From: Deroplatys truncata
Taxonomy: Eukaryota; Arthropoda; Insecta; Mantodea; Mantidae
Assembly (NCBI GenBank): GCA_030765065.1
Contig: CM060990.1
Coordinates: forward strand, 462,219,321-462,283,320
Direction: 5' to 3'
Length of the DNA stretch: 64,000 nt
Each line of letters begins with the position of its first letter. Position 1 is the first letter of the stretch. The notes beneath the pieces are model-generated. The model was given only the letters and a program-made list of their open reading frames with translations. It made no database searches and was not told the DNA's origin. Positions 19,936 through 32,249 of the stretch are shown here, piece by piece. The translations under genes were made by a program, and so were the position numbers.

Positions 19936-22039
19936 AATTTGCATTGGCAGGAGAAATGAACAAGCTTACTAGCAGCAAGCTACTTTATTCTCTTTAAATG
20001 ATGAACAGACAGCACTAAACACTGAAATGAACATCCAAAAAGGAAACAAGGCATTGGTGGCAATTACTCTTGACATAGTTTTCCTGTATGCAGCTAGAAC
20101 CTGAGCAAGTCAAAAATTTTATAACTCACCAAAATGGTTTGCATAGAGAAATTAACCATATGAAAACGAATGCATGATAGTCTTTAAGTTCAACGTAAAT
20201 AACCTGATATAACCTTGTAACTCCACGACAGAGCGTGATGGGGTGATGCCAACAGCATCGATTTAGCACGTTGCATATGATCATGACAGTGCTATAGGAT
20301 TTTCAGCAATTTCTAGATTATCGTTAGTTTGTCATCATCACAATGCAAATTTTTGGCACTTCCTATATGTGTTTTATTATTAATCACTTTAATTCAGGTG
20401 TTTTGGTTCACTGATTGCTGTCGAAATGAGACGGTCCTCAGGGCTGGTTTATAGGTGAGCCAACTTACTGTCTCTCGTCGTTCAGTGGAAGGGGAGGCGA
20501 CGGCCGGGCGCTATCCTTATAGTCCGTTATGAGGTCCCCTCGGGCTGCTTCTGCTTCTGCGCGCGTCTCCGTTGTGTCGTTGACGATGTCCCACGTCCCA
20601 TCGTAGTTCTTATGCCATTAAAGGTGGTTTTGTCGGGCTAATTATGGTCTGCTCAGAGGAGAGTATGGGAATCTGGTTAGGGTTTGGGGCCACCAACGAG
20701 TCGGAGATCTCAGGTATACAGGTCCTTGGGTTAGGGACGGATAGGAAATCAAAGTCCAGGAACTCACTGATATTAAGTCTAATTTAAAAAGAAAGCAAAA
20801 CAAGGTGAACGCTTCACTGTCCACAGCTGATGTTCCTGGCACGAGGTCGCCTAACACTTTCCTTCTTTAGCGCTTAACATGCTCGTATGCATATGTGTAG
20901 CGGTTTGACGCGAATGTTAGCTTTGCGTACTCGCTCACAACATAATCAATGCTTAGTATAACAGTGTACGTACTAATGTCCCAATCACTGCCAGTATCCT
21001 ACATCGGCTACTCCACACGCGCGACTATTATTATCGCAGCAAAGACTTGTTCCTTCGCGGCACACGTGAACGATTATTTCCGCCGGACTGAAACGTCAGC
21101 AATGACTAGTATACCTTTCAGACTCACCGAATACACCGTCTCAGCCACTTCCACTATTATAACTTACAATCACAACCGCGGAATTATTTATAAACTGTGA
21201 TATTTTTTTCGCGAGGAATTCTTAAGCCAAGCGACGTGAACATTCCGTGGCTCTGATTTCGAAGACTGGGTGCTTTAGCTGAACTTTGGTGGGTTACAAT
21301 TACACACGCTGCTCTAGGCCCACCATACTAAACGCTTCTCATTGGCTGTATCTTCGCGGGCCTCAAAGCGTGGGTTTTCAATTCTGTACAGGATAGGCTG
21401 AATTTATATATCACATGCTATAAACTATTACGTCAAGCGGGACTTTACTGAGTTGCGCGCGGATTTTATTCTTCCTATGACCTCGGAAACGCCATTTCTT
21501 GCTAACAAAGACATAAAAGAATCGTACCCTGCTGTTATTTAACAAAGGATCTAAACTAACCAGACTAATAAAGTGTGCTGCTTTTCCCCAATACGTACAA
21601 TTTCTAGCCTCTTACATTCGTCTTGCCAGGAACATGTTTCCATATAGAAAAAATGCAGATTACAAAAAATGATATTTACACATAAATAACAATTAAAAAT
21701 TACATAAACATACATGCCAAATCGAATGTAATAACAGGAGCTATCAAATGATACCAAACACGAGGCGGTAGGCATATCCTGTTTCAGAACATACATTTAC
21801 AAAGCAGGTCAGGAAGGAGGTAAGTAACTCATTGAAGGATACTAGGCGTTATATGACAGAAAAACGAGCTGAGACAGACGCCGATAACTTCAAAACGTAG
21901 GTTACGGCCAGGTTTATTACAAGTAGAAAATTTCAATACGATACAATTTATTGAGCCAATAAGAATAGCGTACAATAAGCCATCGTAAATAACTGCTTAT
22001 GTAAGAATTTCATATTTAAAATATTCACCTGATAGTAGA
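19936..22039. other. Non-coding stretch with GC-richer patch at 20.4-21.4 kb
   Basis: No supported gene. The patch from about 20420 to 21400 is less AT-rich than its surroundings and might be a retroelement LTR or untranslated region. I could not find matching ends, a primer-binding site or a coding motif. Confidence 0.3.
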
Positions 22040-22830
22040 AAGGATGATTTGCAATCATGTCTTTAAACTTAAAGCTGTTAAACTTTACTGTTTGGACATC
22101 TTCTGGCAAATTATCACACATTTTTCGAACTAATTAGAAAGCTTAATTTAGTTTTCTGCAATCACACGAAAGGTACTGCAACTTTCACAGAAAGTCCTAT
22201 ATTATTATATGGGTTTAAGGCACTAATTGATATTTCTGAATGCTTGGTTTTAGATATATAATAAACAGTGGCTGACAAGCCTCAATTACACAATATTTAC
22301 CCACTAAAGGTACAAACTTCTTAAGAAGGTAGTAAAGTGTTTTAATTTGAACTTTTCGTTAGCAAAGAAGTTCGTATTTAAACATACTCTCAAATAAGGC
22401 AATGCATATTTGCTTTAGATAAACTCCGGGAGTGCAGTAAATTAAGCATTTCATTAAGAAAACTACTCTAGACTATTGATTGTACAGTTATGTAATCATT
22501 TCAATTTAATTTACTGTGTGCAAACATGCCAAGGAACTACACGAGTTTTTGGTATAATGATTTTCAGTATTTCCTTGTGTTTCGTCATAATTAATTTTAA
22601 ATCCATTCAGAGAAAACTTATTTCATAATGTTCATGAAATAAAATATTACTTAAATTGTCCGGTTCTGTATAATAATTGTTATGAATTAAAAGCGTTTAT
22701 TCAGCTGATATATTATTGATTTAGAAGATATCTTACATACTAAATCGTTTAGTATTATTAATATCAAAACTGGACCTAAAATAGAGCCCCGAGGAACTCT
22801 GTATTTGAGTTCTCAAAATTTGTACGTCTA
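22040..22830 (-). pseudogene. Jockey-like LINE reverse-transcriptase remnant
   Basis: Read leftward from about 22825, R-V-P-R-G-S-I-L-G-P-V-L-I-L-I-I-L-N-D-L matches the conserved reverse-transcriptase block (usually PQGSILGPLLF..ND). About 150 bp on, F-S-L-N-G-F-K-I-N-Y-D-E-T-Q matches the thumb motif (LN..KT). Near the end L-P-E-D-V-Q-T-V-K-F, with N-H-P-F-Y-Y, resembles the C-terminal end of jockey-type polymerases. The YADD active-site motif is not visible and many stops intervene, so this is a short, dead 3-prime fragment. It lies just left of the pogo/Tigger element. Confidence 0.7.
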
Positions 22831-22962
22831 TTGAGGTTGTAAGTGTAAGTAGAGAGAAAATATAATAAGTATCTACCCTACCACCATTCTTAAAGTTCTA
22901 GTGATATCCCATCTTAGTACACATTAGTCTTTCTTCCTCTTTGCTCTGAAATTCTAAACATA

Positions 22963-25410
22963 CCGTACAATGGGGTAACACTGATCAATGTTATGTGTTT
23001 TTGAAACACCACTTTCTTGTTAATAGAATTTCATATACCTTAAAACTAGTGTTGATTCAACTGTTCTTCTGCTTTCTCTGTATAACATTTAAAATTTTTT
23101 ACAACAATACTTTGACCAATAAAAAAATAAATTCTCTGATCGGTGTTACCACATTAAATGGGGTAATACCGATCGTATGCTTAGTTTCTGTTTTATGCGG
23201 TGTTATAATATTATGAGGGAACAGCGACCTCTATTTCAAGTTTAAAAAAATAATGACCATTTGATTATTAAACATACTAAATTTCACGAAAATTGTATAG
23301 AAAACTGGTATACGTTTCGAGTCTTGAACAATTTACAATATTTATTTTTAATAAAATGTGAATAATTACAAAAGTAGGGATGCAAATCAGAACATGATCA
23401 TTCTAAATTAAAACTTTGAATATCTGTTAAATAATATTTTCCCTGATTGTCACAAGCACTTTTGGACAAAACTGCTACTATTTGATTTTTTTTTCAATTT
23501 CTGTATGTCTCGCTTTGTGGAAACACACTATTCACTGTCCCGTTGAGTTGCACTCGTTTACTTAAAAAGTGCACTTCGTATTCCATTGGAGACACTTGGC
23601 TCTCTTCTTCCAATGACAAGACAATGACGTTTGTCTTCTTCGTGGCATATTTAACAACAAGAAACTCACCTACTGCAGGTGATTGTTCCTTTTCTCTTTG
23701 AGCAGTAGGAGGACTCTCTCTCACTCTCTTAATCAGAATACGATGTGTCAGAGAGTGTTGTTTCAATGCTTGAACTGAATGATGATTTTTCTGTTGACGG
23801 ACTAGCATGGATGTTAGTCTTCTTCATTGCGTGGTCGAAAATCATCAATAACAATTCCCTTCTCAGGCGAAAGATTAAGTCGTTTCCTTAGTTTAACCTC
23901 TCCTCTGGTTCTTGGGGTCCCAATTCGCGCTTCTTTGAGATGATGAACAATTAATGATTCAGTCCATGATGTTTCATCACTACTGGAGTCTGTGTTGTCC
24001 ACGTCTGGAATTAGTGACAGCACTTTATCTGGAAAGTTTTACGAACGCCAGAAACGACATTCCTTGCACTGCTGAGTCTTATTTTCTCAAATGATTTTCT
24101 AAGCTGACGAGTAAATTCAGATTTAGGAGGATCCCCTCTGTTAGTCTTCTTCCACTCGTGCACGGTGCTTCGTCATGCTAATTTTAAAGGACGAAAGAAT
24201 GACACGTCTAATGGTCGGCACATGTGTGTGAAATTAGGCGGAAGTAGTACAAGCAATATGTCATGTTTCTTGTACATTTGGACTACGTGAAGAGATAGGT
24301 TGATTGACAAGTAGTCGCCGATCATTACTTTTGTGCCACTTAATCTTCTGACAAAGGGTATGAGTATTTCCAAAAACCAACTTTGAAACATGGTAATGTA
24401 AAACCAACCACTACCATTTCTGTTGTAACCAGCTCCATCAATGCCTACCTCCATCCAGGTATCATATAAGTATTTGCTCTTATACATTATTCGTATATAG
24501 GGAGCAACACCGCGCCATCAACTGTAGCAGCAGTCATCACATTCGTGCTGGATTTCGAAGTGTCTAGTATCCACTCGGGATGCTTTACTCCTGGTTTGGC
24601 TACCACTTTAGCTGCACCAGGGTCATCTGTAAAGTTGGTCTTGTGATTTATTATATTCGAGGGTGGTATTCCCCCCAGAATCATTTTAAGTTATCAAAAT
24701 ACTTCTCGATTACCTCTCCTGTCTCTTGTCACTGCTACTCGAGCACTCTTTATGTTCCCTCCACACCTCACAGTTAATTCCGATTCCGTTCCAAAAATCC
24801 ACGAATCCATTCCACGCCTGGCCTGTTACTCCTGAATCTTTTCTCCACTCTTCCTATTCGGTTTAGATACCCTGTACTACATCAGATATTTCTCTTGGCC
24901 TTAAGGAAAACCCCCATTTTGCGCATTGTAACAGCTCTCTTAAGACCACTTTCTTCCTTCACATTTAGAACTGCCGGTCTGCCAGGTTTTAATTTATATA
25001 TTTGTCGTAGCTTATCATTTAATGTCGTGTATGGAACGCCATATGACTCGAAAGCTTTTCTTATGAACATTTTACTGCTCCGCATTGCAGCTAAAGCATT
25101 TTTCATACATTCGGGTTTGTATTTGCATCTTCCGTGTGGTCATGGTAATTTCTTGTATGTTCTTCCTGAAGTTTTCCGCCAGGTTGAAACAATGCTATTT
25201 GAGCTCATTCTTGTTTTCATTTTCTTTGCAGATAACGACAAAAGCGGCATACTTCAAAAAGAGTGTTCATTGCTGTTGAAACAATATACCTCTAATGTGT
25301 CATGTCATAAGGTTTATTGAACATATTTTGTACATAGCAGGGAGTTTTCATTTTTAAAAGCATAAATGTTCGGTATTACCACTAAATATCGGTGCTACCC
25401 CATTCTACGG
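22963..25410 (-). mobile_element. pogo/Tigger-like DNA transposon, 2.45 kb, with TIRs and TA duplication
   Basis: The left end reads CCGTACAATGGGGTAACAC and the right end, reverse complemented, CCGTAGAATGGGGTAGCAC. Both are flanked by TA (22961-22962 and 25411-25412), the target of this superfamily. Inside the ends the motif recurs: AATGGGGTAATACCGATCG at 23155, an inverted GATCGGTGTTACC at 23136 and TTCGGTATTACC at 25370. These are candidate transposase-binding sites. The transposase pseudogene inside runs leftward. Confidence 0.9.
23494..25106 (-). pseudogene. pogo/Tigger (CENPB/jerky-like) transposase
   Basis: It is a cut-and-paste transposase with an N-terminal helix-turn-helix and a DDE domain. 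From 25106 leftward the psq-type HTH reads Y-G-V-P-Y-T-T-L-N-D-K-L, then G-R-P-A-V-L. A block at 24684-24487 has N-F-T-D-D-P-G and V-K-H-P-E, and 24487-24173 has Y-L-Y-D-T-W, V-M-I-G-D-Y-L-S and L-P-P-N-F-T-H-M-C-R-P-L-D-V. The D in I-G-D is kept, but the first catalytic D region reads N-H-K-T-N instead of a D-E-T-N-like motif. The C-terminal part (24023-23814 and 23808-23494) ends with V-G-E-F-L-V-V-K-Y-A-T-K-K and Y-E-V-H-F-L. At least four frames are used, so it is dead. Confidence 0.88.
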
Positions 25411-25412
25411 TA

Positions 25413-25980
25413 TGCTTCTAGGAACACCTCTTTTTTAAAGGATTTTCCTTGTGAGGTATATGAAATGGTTTACTTCAAAGAAAATAATAATAATATTAAT
25501 AATAGTAATATCTTATTTAACTTGACAAGAACTCAGATAAAAGTATACAGCATGTTATTTAGTGTTTAGCTTTTTGTATGAAAATAACATTCTCCTACAA
25601 GGAATGAAGAAACTAATGCATGAAAATGCAAAGGAATTTGCCTTCGGGAGCTCTTTGTTGGACATTGATTCATAAAATTCGTTTCAATTTGCACTGAAAT
25701 TATCTTCAGCTTTCATTAAAATTAATTAATAATGCCAAAAGCAGAAAACAAGGAGAAATTTGACGTTTTACCGTATTAAATTAACTTTGCGATACACAAG
25801 ACATAGTTCCCAGGAAAATGCAATGTGCATAACAGGATCTAGCTACAAATAAAACACGAACTGAAAACAAGCTGACTGCCGGCCAGTGGGAGGGCAGAGA
25901 GTGCAGCCTAAATGTAGTAGACAGTCACCTTTTCTCCAAGTAAACCAAACGTATAAAATTTATTCTGGTTTAAAAGCTCT
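25413..25980. other. Non-coding AT-rich spacer
   Basis: AT-rich DNA between the pogo/Tigger element and the minisatellite. I see nothing beyond short AAT runs near 25483-25510. Confidence 0.4.
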
Positions 25981-26009
25981 ATGAACACACAAGGGCTAAA
26001 TGTTAATAT

Positions 26010-27300
26010 TCTTACTATGTCGCTCATCAGAATGGTAACTCTATCGCTCTTCAGAATGGTTTGTCGCTCATCAGAATGTTTACTCTGTCACTCATCAGAA
26101 TGGTTCCTCTGTCGCTCATCAGAATGTTTACTCTGTCGCTCATCAGAATGTTTACTCTGTCACTCATCAGAATGGTTACTCTGTCGCTCATCAGAATGTT
26201 TACTCTGTCGCTCTTCGGAATGGTTACTCTGACGCTCATCAGCATGTTTACTCTGTCGCTCTTCAGAATGGTTACTCTGTCGCTCATCAGAATGTTTACT
26301 CTGTCGCTCTTCAGAATGGTTACTCTGTCGCTCATCACAATGTTTACTCTGTCGCTCTTCAGAATGGTTACTCTGTCGCTCTTCAGAATGTTTACTCTGT
26401 CACTCTTCAGAATGGTTACTCTGTCGCTCATCAGAATGTTTACTCTGTCGCTCTTCAGAATGTTTACTCTGTCGCTCATCACAATGTTTACTCCGTCGCT
26501 CTTCAGAATTATTACTCTGTCGCTCATCAGAATGTTTACTCTGTCGCTCTTCAGAATGGTTACTCTATCGCTTATCAGAATGATTACTCTGTCGCTCTTG
26601 AGAATAGTTACTCTGTCGCTCATCAGAATGGTTACTGTGTCGCTCATCAGAATGGTTACTCTGTCGCTCTTCAGAATGGTTACTCTGTCGCTCATCACAA
26701 TGTTTACTCTGTCGCTCTTCAGAATGTTTACTCTGTCGCTCATCACAATGTTTACTCCGTCGCTCTTCAGAATTATTACTCTGTCGCTCATCAGAATGTT
26801 TACTCTGTCGCTCTTCAGAATGGTTACTCTATCGCTTATCAGAATGATTACTCTGTCGCTCTTGAGAATAGTTACTCTGTCGCTCATCAGAATGGTTACT
26901 CTGTCGCTCTTCAGAATGGTTACTCTGTCGCTCATCAGAATGCTTACTCTGTCGCTCATCCGAATGATTACTCTGTCGCCCTTCAGAATATTTGCTCTGT
27001 CGCTCATCAGAATTATTACTCTGTCGCTCTTCAGAATGGTTACTCTGTCGGTTATTAGAATGGTTACTCTGTCGCTCATCAGAATGCTTACTCTGTCGCT
27101 CATCAGAATGGTTACTCTGTCGCTCTTCAGAATGGTTACTCTGTCGCTCATTAGAATGGTTACTCTGCCGCTCATCAGAATGGTTACTGTGTCACTCATC
27201 AGAATGTTTACTATGTCGCTCATCGGAATGATTACTCTGTCGCTCATCAGAATGTTTACTTTGTCGCTCATCAGAATGGTTACTCTGTAGGTCTTCAGAA
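26010..27300. repeat. 24-bp minisatellite, about 50 copies, open on both strands
   Basis: The unit is TTACTCTGTCGCTCATCAGAA plus three bases (TGG or TGT). Because 24 is a multiple of three and the unit lacks stops in most frames, long frames run on both strands (about 406 codons minus, 409 plus), coding 8-residue repeats such as M-S-D-R-V-T-I-L or L-S-L-I-R-M-V-T. Common variants alternate CATCAG with CTTCAG. A block with rare variants (CTCCGT at 26491 and 26755, ATCGCTTATCAG, CTTGAGAATAG) recurs after 264 bp, that is 11 units, showing a segmental duplication inside the array. I treat it as satellite DNA, not a gene. Confidence 0.92.
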
Positions 27301-30300
27301 TGGCTACAAACGGGTGAGTCTTTGCGAGATGTACTTCAAAATTTGGTAAATGTCAAGGAATATGAAGATTTTATAATCAACCATGTACACGCTACGGTTA
27401 AAATGACGGGTCCGACCCTCCTAGATGAACAGTTTCTTCCCATTTAATGTCTAAGTCAATTTATTCTCCCCTTCTTGATCAATTTTGCTACTATTCTTCC
27501 TTCGACCACTCCCGCATTCCTTATTTTAACTGGTCAAATGTTTCCTATTGTTTCCTCACTTCATTACAACATCGAAGATTCCACACTCCGCATAAAACGC
27601 TCGCTACTCTTAGTTCTTTCTTCAGGGGTCCACGAGAAACACTTCTTTTTCTCCTAAAAGCTGGCTTTACCATCGTTTATCTTTTTGTACTGCGGAGTTC
27701 TCACCTATATTTGAGGCGTCTCACTATTACCAACCTAGCCCAATCCAAACGAAAAGCATTTAGATCCTGAAGCTTCTGTCCGTTTATGGCTTCGGGATAA
27801 TACTTCATAACCTAATAAAACATTGAATTTCAGAAGCAACTCCACCACCCATAACTAAAACTACTAATAAAACGGTGCGCCCTTTAAGGTTCACCATTGG
27901 TTTATTGTGAACAATCAGGAATAAACAGAAAAGTTTAATGACGGAAGCAAAAATATAATTCCGAATACCTTACGTTTATTACTAGTAGATAATGTGACAA
28001 CCCTGCAAATGCTAATTTTTCAATTTAAAATTCACTGTGCAATACCAAGTTCACCAGTCTCCAGAATCCAGGAATAATGATGTAATACAGGAACTTATTC
28101 AAATTATCAAAACGGCATAATACTGATTCGTCATTAACGGATGCCTTAAGACCTTAGGCCAGACCCTTTTCTGACAAGAGATTAAAATTAGGGTTTGGGT
28201 ACCTAGTTAACGGCATTCCGAATATATAGGTGAATTGTTTAGGCAATACTAAATAGCATACACGCGAAGCGAGTCACAATGCAATGAGGGACTTTGGGTT
28301 AGAAACTCAATTTGTAATAACTTTGAACTATATTTCTTTTTAATTCGTAATTTTCAAAACTTATTATGGTTTTTTTAGAGGAATAACAAACTTATTCATT
28401 ACCCTTGTAGTATTAAGATATTGTAAGAAAGAAAAGACACAAGGTATCGTAATAAAAGTAAATATACTCACTAAATGTAATATACAAATAGCATGACATA
28501 AAAACCTCTTTATTCTTATTTCTTTAGTATTTACATATAAAATTGCGCCAATCAACCAGAAGGTTGGTCCTGACGGATATCCGGTTATCCTAGTGTCAAA
28601 ATGCACCGAAAGGAATGGAAATTGGGAAAAAGACGCGGTAAAGAAGTGATGATAGACAAAATTAAGGAAGGGTTGGCTTATATGTGAACAGAGAGAGTAA
28701 TGCGTATAATTTCGCCCCCACAAAAAAAAACTGGTCTTCATATACTAAAGATGGCCTTAGCTTTCGTTAAATTATGCAGAAATATTTTTCGATAAAATGA
28801 AAAAATACAAATGACTTTTTAAAAAGTTTAATTTCAAAAATCCTCAAACATTGTAGAATCGGATTTCAATGGCGGTTTTGCTTTTCTGGCAAACACGACG
28901 TTTAAATAGATGTGTGTATGTGTGCAAACAGTGCGTGAAGTTTTAAAACTTGATTTTCTGATATCCCAGATTTCTTAGATTTTTGTCTTGATATTAAATA
29001 TATTTTTGTGAGTTTTAATAATTTAATACAAGATTGGTTTTTAAAAAGATATAAATGTTACATATTTATTATTTTTCCTGGAAAAGTTTTAATGTTTCAC
29101 TAAATTTAATTTTTGTTGTATAAATTATGTGCAAAATTTAAAAGTTAAAATTTTCCAAATCTGTAACCCGCGGAGTAGTGCACTTAACTATCGATATTTA
29201 GTTTTGAAACGTTATCTTCTTGGAATTTCAGGTACATAGGTAAATGAAAATTAATTTATACTACAATTATGTTGATCAAACCCGTCATAAAGTTCAGCCA
29301 AATTGGTTAAAATTGGCAATTTCAGTACTGAGGGCACTTTATCGCCAACTAAGGTTCTACCAGTTGTTCAACCTGATCCCATTTGATAGTGGTTTACAGC
29401 TTTAATTTAAATACATTTTTCGACGATAGTGTTTTTTATCCACTTACCGCGACTGCTATCATGATTGGTAAGTTAATATTCCTGCTCTCCGTGCGTTTTG
29501 CATTTTTATCAGAGACGTTAATGAAATATACTTAATCCTTGATATGTGTATTCATCATTGCAGACGTGTAACTTATTTGATAGCTCGAGTTTACCATTTA
29601 AATCTTACCGTGTTTACTTCCCTTAATTTGTTAAAATTTACTTAGGATATAATTCAAGAAGCATTTAAATATAACCCTTTTGGCGCAAGCAGTCATGTCA
29701 CCTTCAGTTGCTGGCTTCGTCAATATTGTCAGGCGTGACTAATCGACCACCAGTTCGCAGACGTTAGCACGCTCCATCTTTCTAGTGCTTTTGAAAAGCT
29801 GACACTGATTAATTTTATATTCGCCTAAGCATTTCTATTATTCACTATCGCCGAAAAAATTGTATGTAATACACATGTGCCAAGTCCATTGCACAAACAG
29901 GGAAGTGAAAGTACTCGATTTCGGCTCGTATTTTCAAACTCGTTCATTGTTCAGCGAAGGTGCACCTACCGCACTAGTAACGCAATATACCATTCCCAGC
30001 AATACGGAACATTAACAGGGCTGGATAATTAAATGTGCTAGGGACTAGTGGATGCATAGCGTTTAACGGCGTTACAAAGCTGGTAGTGCGGCTAGGTGAG
30101 TTTCCCCCGAAACGTTGTTAAGGTGGATAGAAAGAGCTTGGGGCAGAAAGAAAGAGATGGAACGGAGTATCAAGGGACTCGTTACACAAAGCGACTTCAG
30201 TAGATTTTACAATTGCGTTTGAAACGATCTAATACATACGAAAACCAGCTAAAGAGTCAGGGAGCCAGTCCCTCAGAGTTTTGTACGGGCGATAGAAGAG

Positions 30301-31731
30301 GAGCCTTCCGCAAACAAACGTGAGATAGCGAGACATAGCAAATTTGTGGCGACTCCCACACCCAAGCTGGAAAAAGAGGGAGACAGAGACATTTCCTCGG
30401 GGTCCTGATGCGAAGTGTGAGCAGGTACCTAGCGTAACGCTACCAGCTCCCCGTTAAAAGACACGTCCAATTTACGTCGCCTTCCTCACTTCCAACAGAG
30501 GGGAGCAAGAAAAGAGTCGCACAACTTCATCTTCCTTAGTCCAACTACTAGCAGAGTTGAAAAGTAACTAAATGACGTTCACTTTCTAGCTCCGGCAGAA
30601 TTATCTCTTTAAGAATACCGTTTGTTTGTTTGTTCATTTATTAAGAACTCTGCAAACTGTCCAAATTCAACCATATTACATATAATAGGACCATTCTGTG
30701 GTTACAGATGTCACATCCGTGGCGGTAAATATGTACGAAACGTGCAGCCACACATATTATCATCCTCAATTTGTACTTGTACTTAAACAAGGTAACATTA
30801 ATTTGTTATATACTTTAGAATAAAATTTTTACATAATAGTTTTATGCATTTTAGGCTGCTCATTTATCTCGCGTTATTGCATTTTGGGCAAAAATACGCT
30901 TGGGACCAATATAAATCATATGCCACAGCGTTTGCAATCTGAAAATTTTAAAAGTGTGCCGAAGCGTTGAAATAGTCAGTGAGTAGGCATTTGAAAGCTT
31001 CTATCAGTATTTTTCAAGATATAAATTGCTCTTTGAGTACCACCAGTGGTCTAATTATAATGAAAAAATGTATGACATTTCATAAATATATTCACAACTC
31101 CAGTTATTATTTTCCCATAATGCTACTTATTTTATACGAAAACAACTTCTAATCATAGAGGCTTTTGAAATTTTTACCTGAAAATTTTGAAAATAAATAC
31201 AAATTAATATCTGAGTAAGTTAATTTGGGATTTAAAACCTAATAATTAACCTATTCTTTCAAGCTTAAACAAGAAGAAAATTGATTTATTGCTATACTTC
31301 AAATTTAATGATGCAAGAAGTCTTCAAAGTTCTATCAATATTTTGCATTGCAGTTTTATAAAGTATTATATATCTTGGAAATTAACTACCATATCAAAAA
31401 GAAACTTTGCATGTGAGCTATGCTTAAGATTGAAAAAATGTGTACAATTTTTTAACTAAATAGCTCCAAAATTACCAAAATAGATAAATTGAGTTCCAGG
31501 GTACCCTAAATGTGGAGATCGTTCATGCTCTCTTTCTTTATCTCCCTCTCTAGACCTTCGTCTCCCTTCCTCAAACTTCCCTTCCTCTTTCTACCTCCTC
31601 CCTCCGTTCTGCCCTCCAACGCTTTCACCCATTTCTCTCCTCTCTCTGCAACTGACATATTACGCCATGTTTTGAAAATCGGTAACAAAACGATGTTTTC
31701 TCTGGTATTAATACAGGTTTAAGTTTATAAT
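27301..31731. other. Long non-coding stretch
   Basis: No supported gene or recognisable transposon protein. Open frames are short and AT-rich. From about 30000 to 30600 the sequence is GC-richer and purine-rich, without coding motifs. At 31520-31640 a pyrimidine-rich TCCCTCTC-type tract is present. Confidence 0.4.
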
Positions 31732-31967
31732 ATAAAAGTCGAAATATCTCGCGTATTATTAACTTTTTGAAAAGTTTAACGGTGACCTAACTAGCGTTCC
31801 TTCCTTAAGCTTACATTGCGACGGAAACTATACCGCTTATTGTGTATATAAACCAGTTACCACGAGAAGGAGTATATTTTCAATCGCAATGTAAGCTTAA
31901 GGAAGGCACACTGGATTGGTCACTGTTTCATAAAGTTAATAATACGCCAGATATTTCGACTTTTATT
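31732..31967. repeat. Foldback element, two ~105-bp inverted arms
   Basis: The left arm begins ATAAAAGTCGAAATATCTCG and contains CTTCCTTAAGCTTACATTGCGA. The right arm is its imperfect reverse complement (TCGCAATGTAAGCTTAAGG to GATATTTCGACTTTTAT). The loop is about 30 bp and no reading frame is present. It looks like a small MITE or foldback transposon. Confidence 0.8.
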
Positions 31968-32082
31968 TTGCACCTCATTTATTTAAGCAAAGTAATTAAT
32001 ATGCGTATTTTTCTAAGCAGAACATAAGGTATGCTATATATCAAGTTTCAAAACAATGGTTCACCGTTTTTGCATGAAAAAG

Positions 32083-32115
<33 letters not shown>
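32083..32115. repeat. CA microsatellite
   Basis: About sixteen CA units followed by a TATACACATA tail, between the foldback element and the Tc1-like element. Confidence 0.95.
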
Positions 32116-32123
<8 letters not shown>

Positions 32124-32249
32124 TAGGTGCACACACATTTAAAAGTTGAACTTCTGGATTCAGGGTAGTTTACTATAATGTCAGTATCAATTGTTTATCT
32201 AAAATAACAAAAAATCAGCAGAATTAGAGTTACAGTTTTATTCTAAGTA

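Noticed and set aside
26051..27290. Two overlapping frames of over 400 codons on opposite strands
   Set aside because: They are a by-product of a 24-bp repeat without stops; the peptides are simple octapeptide repeats with no family match.
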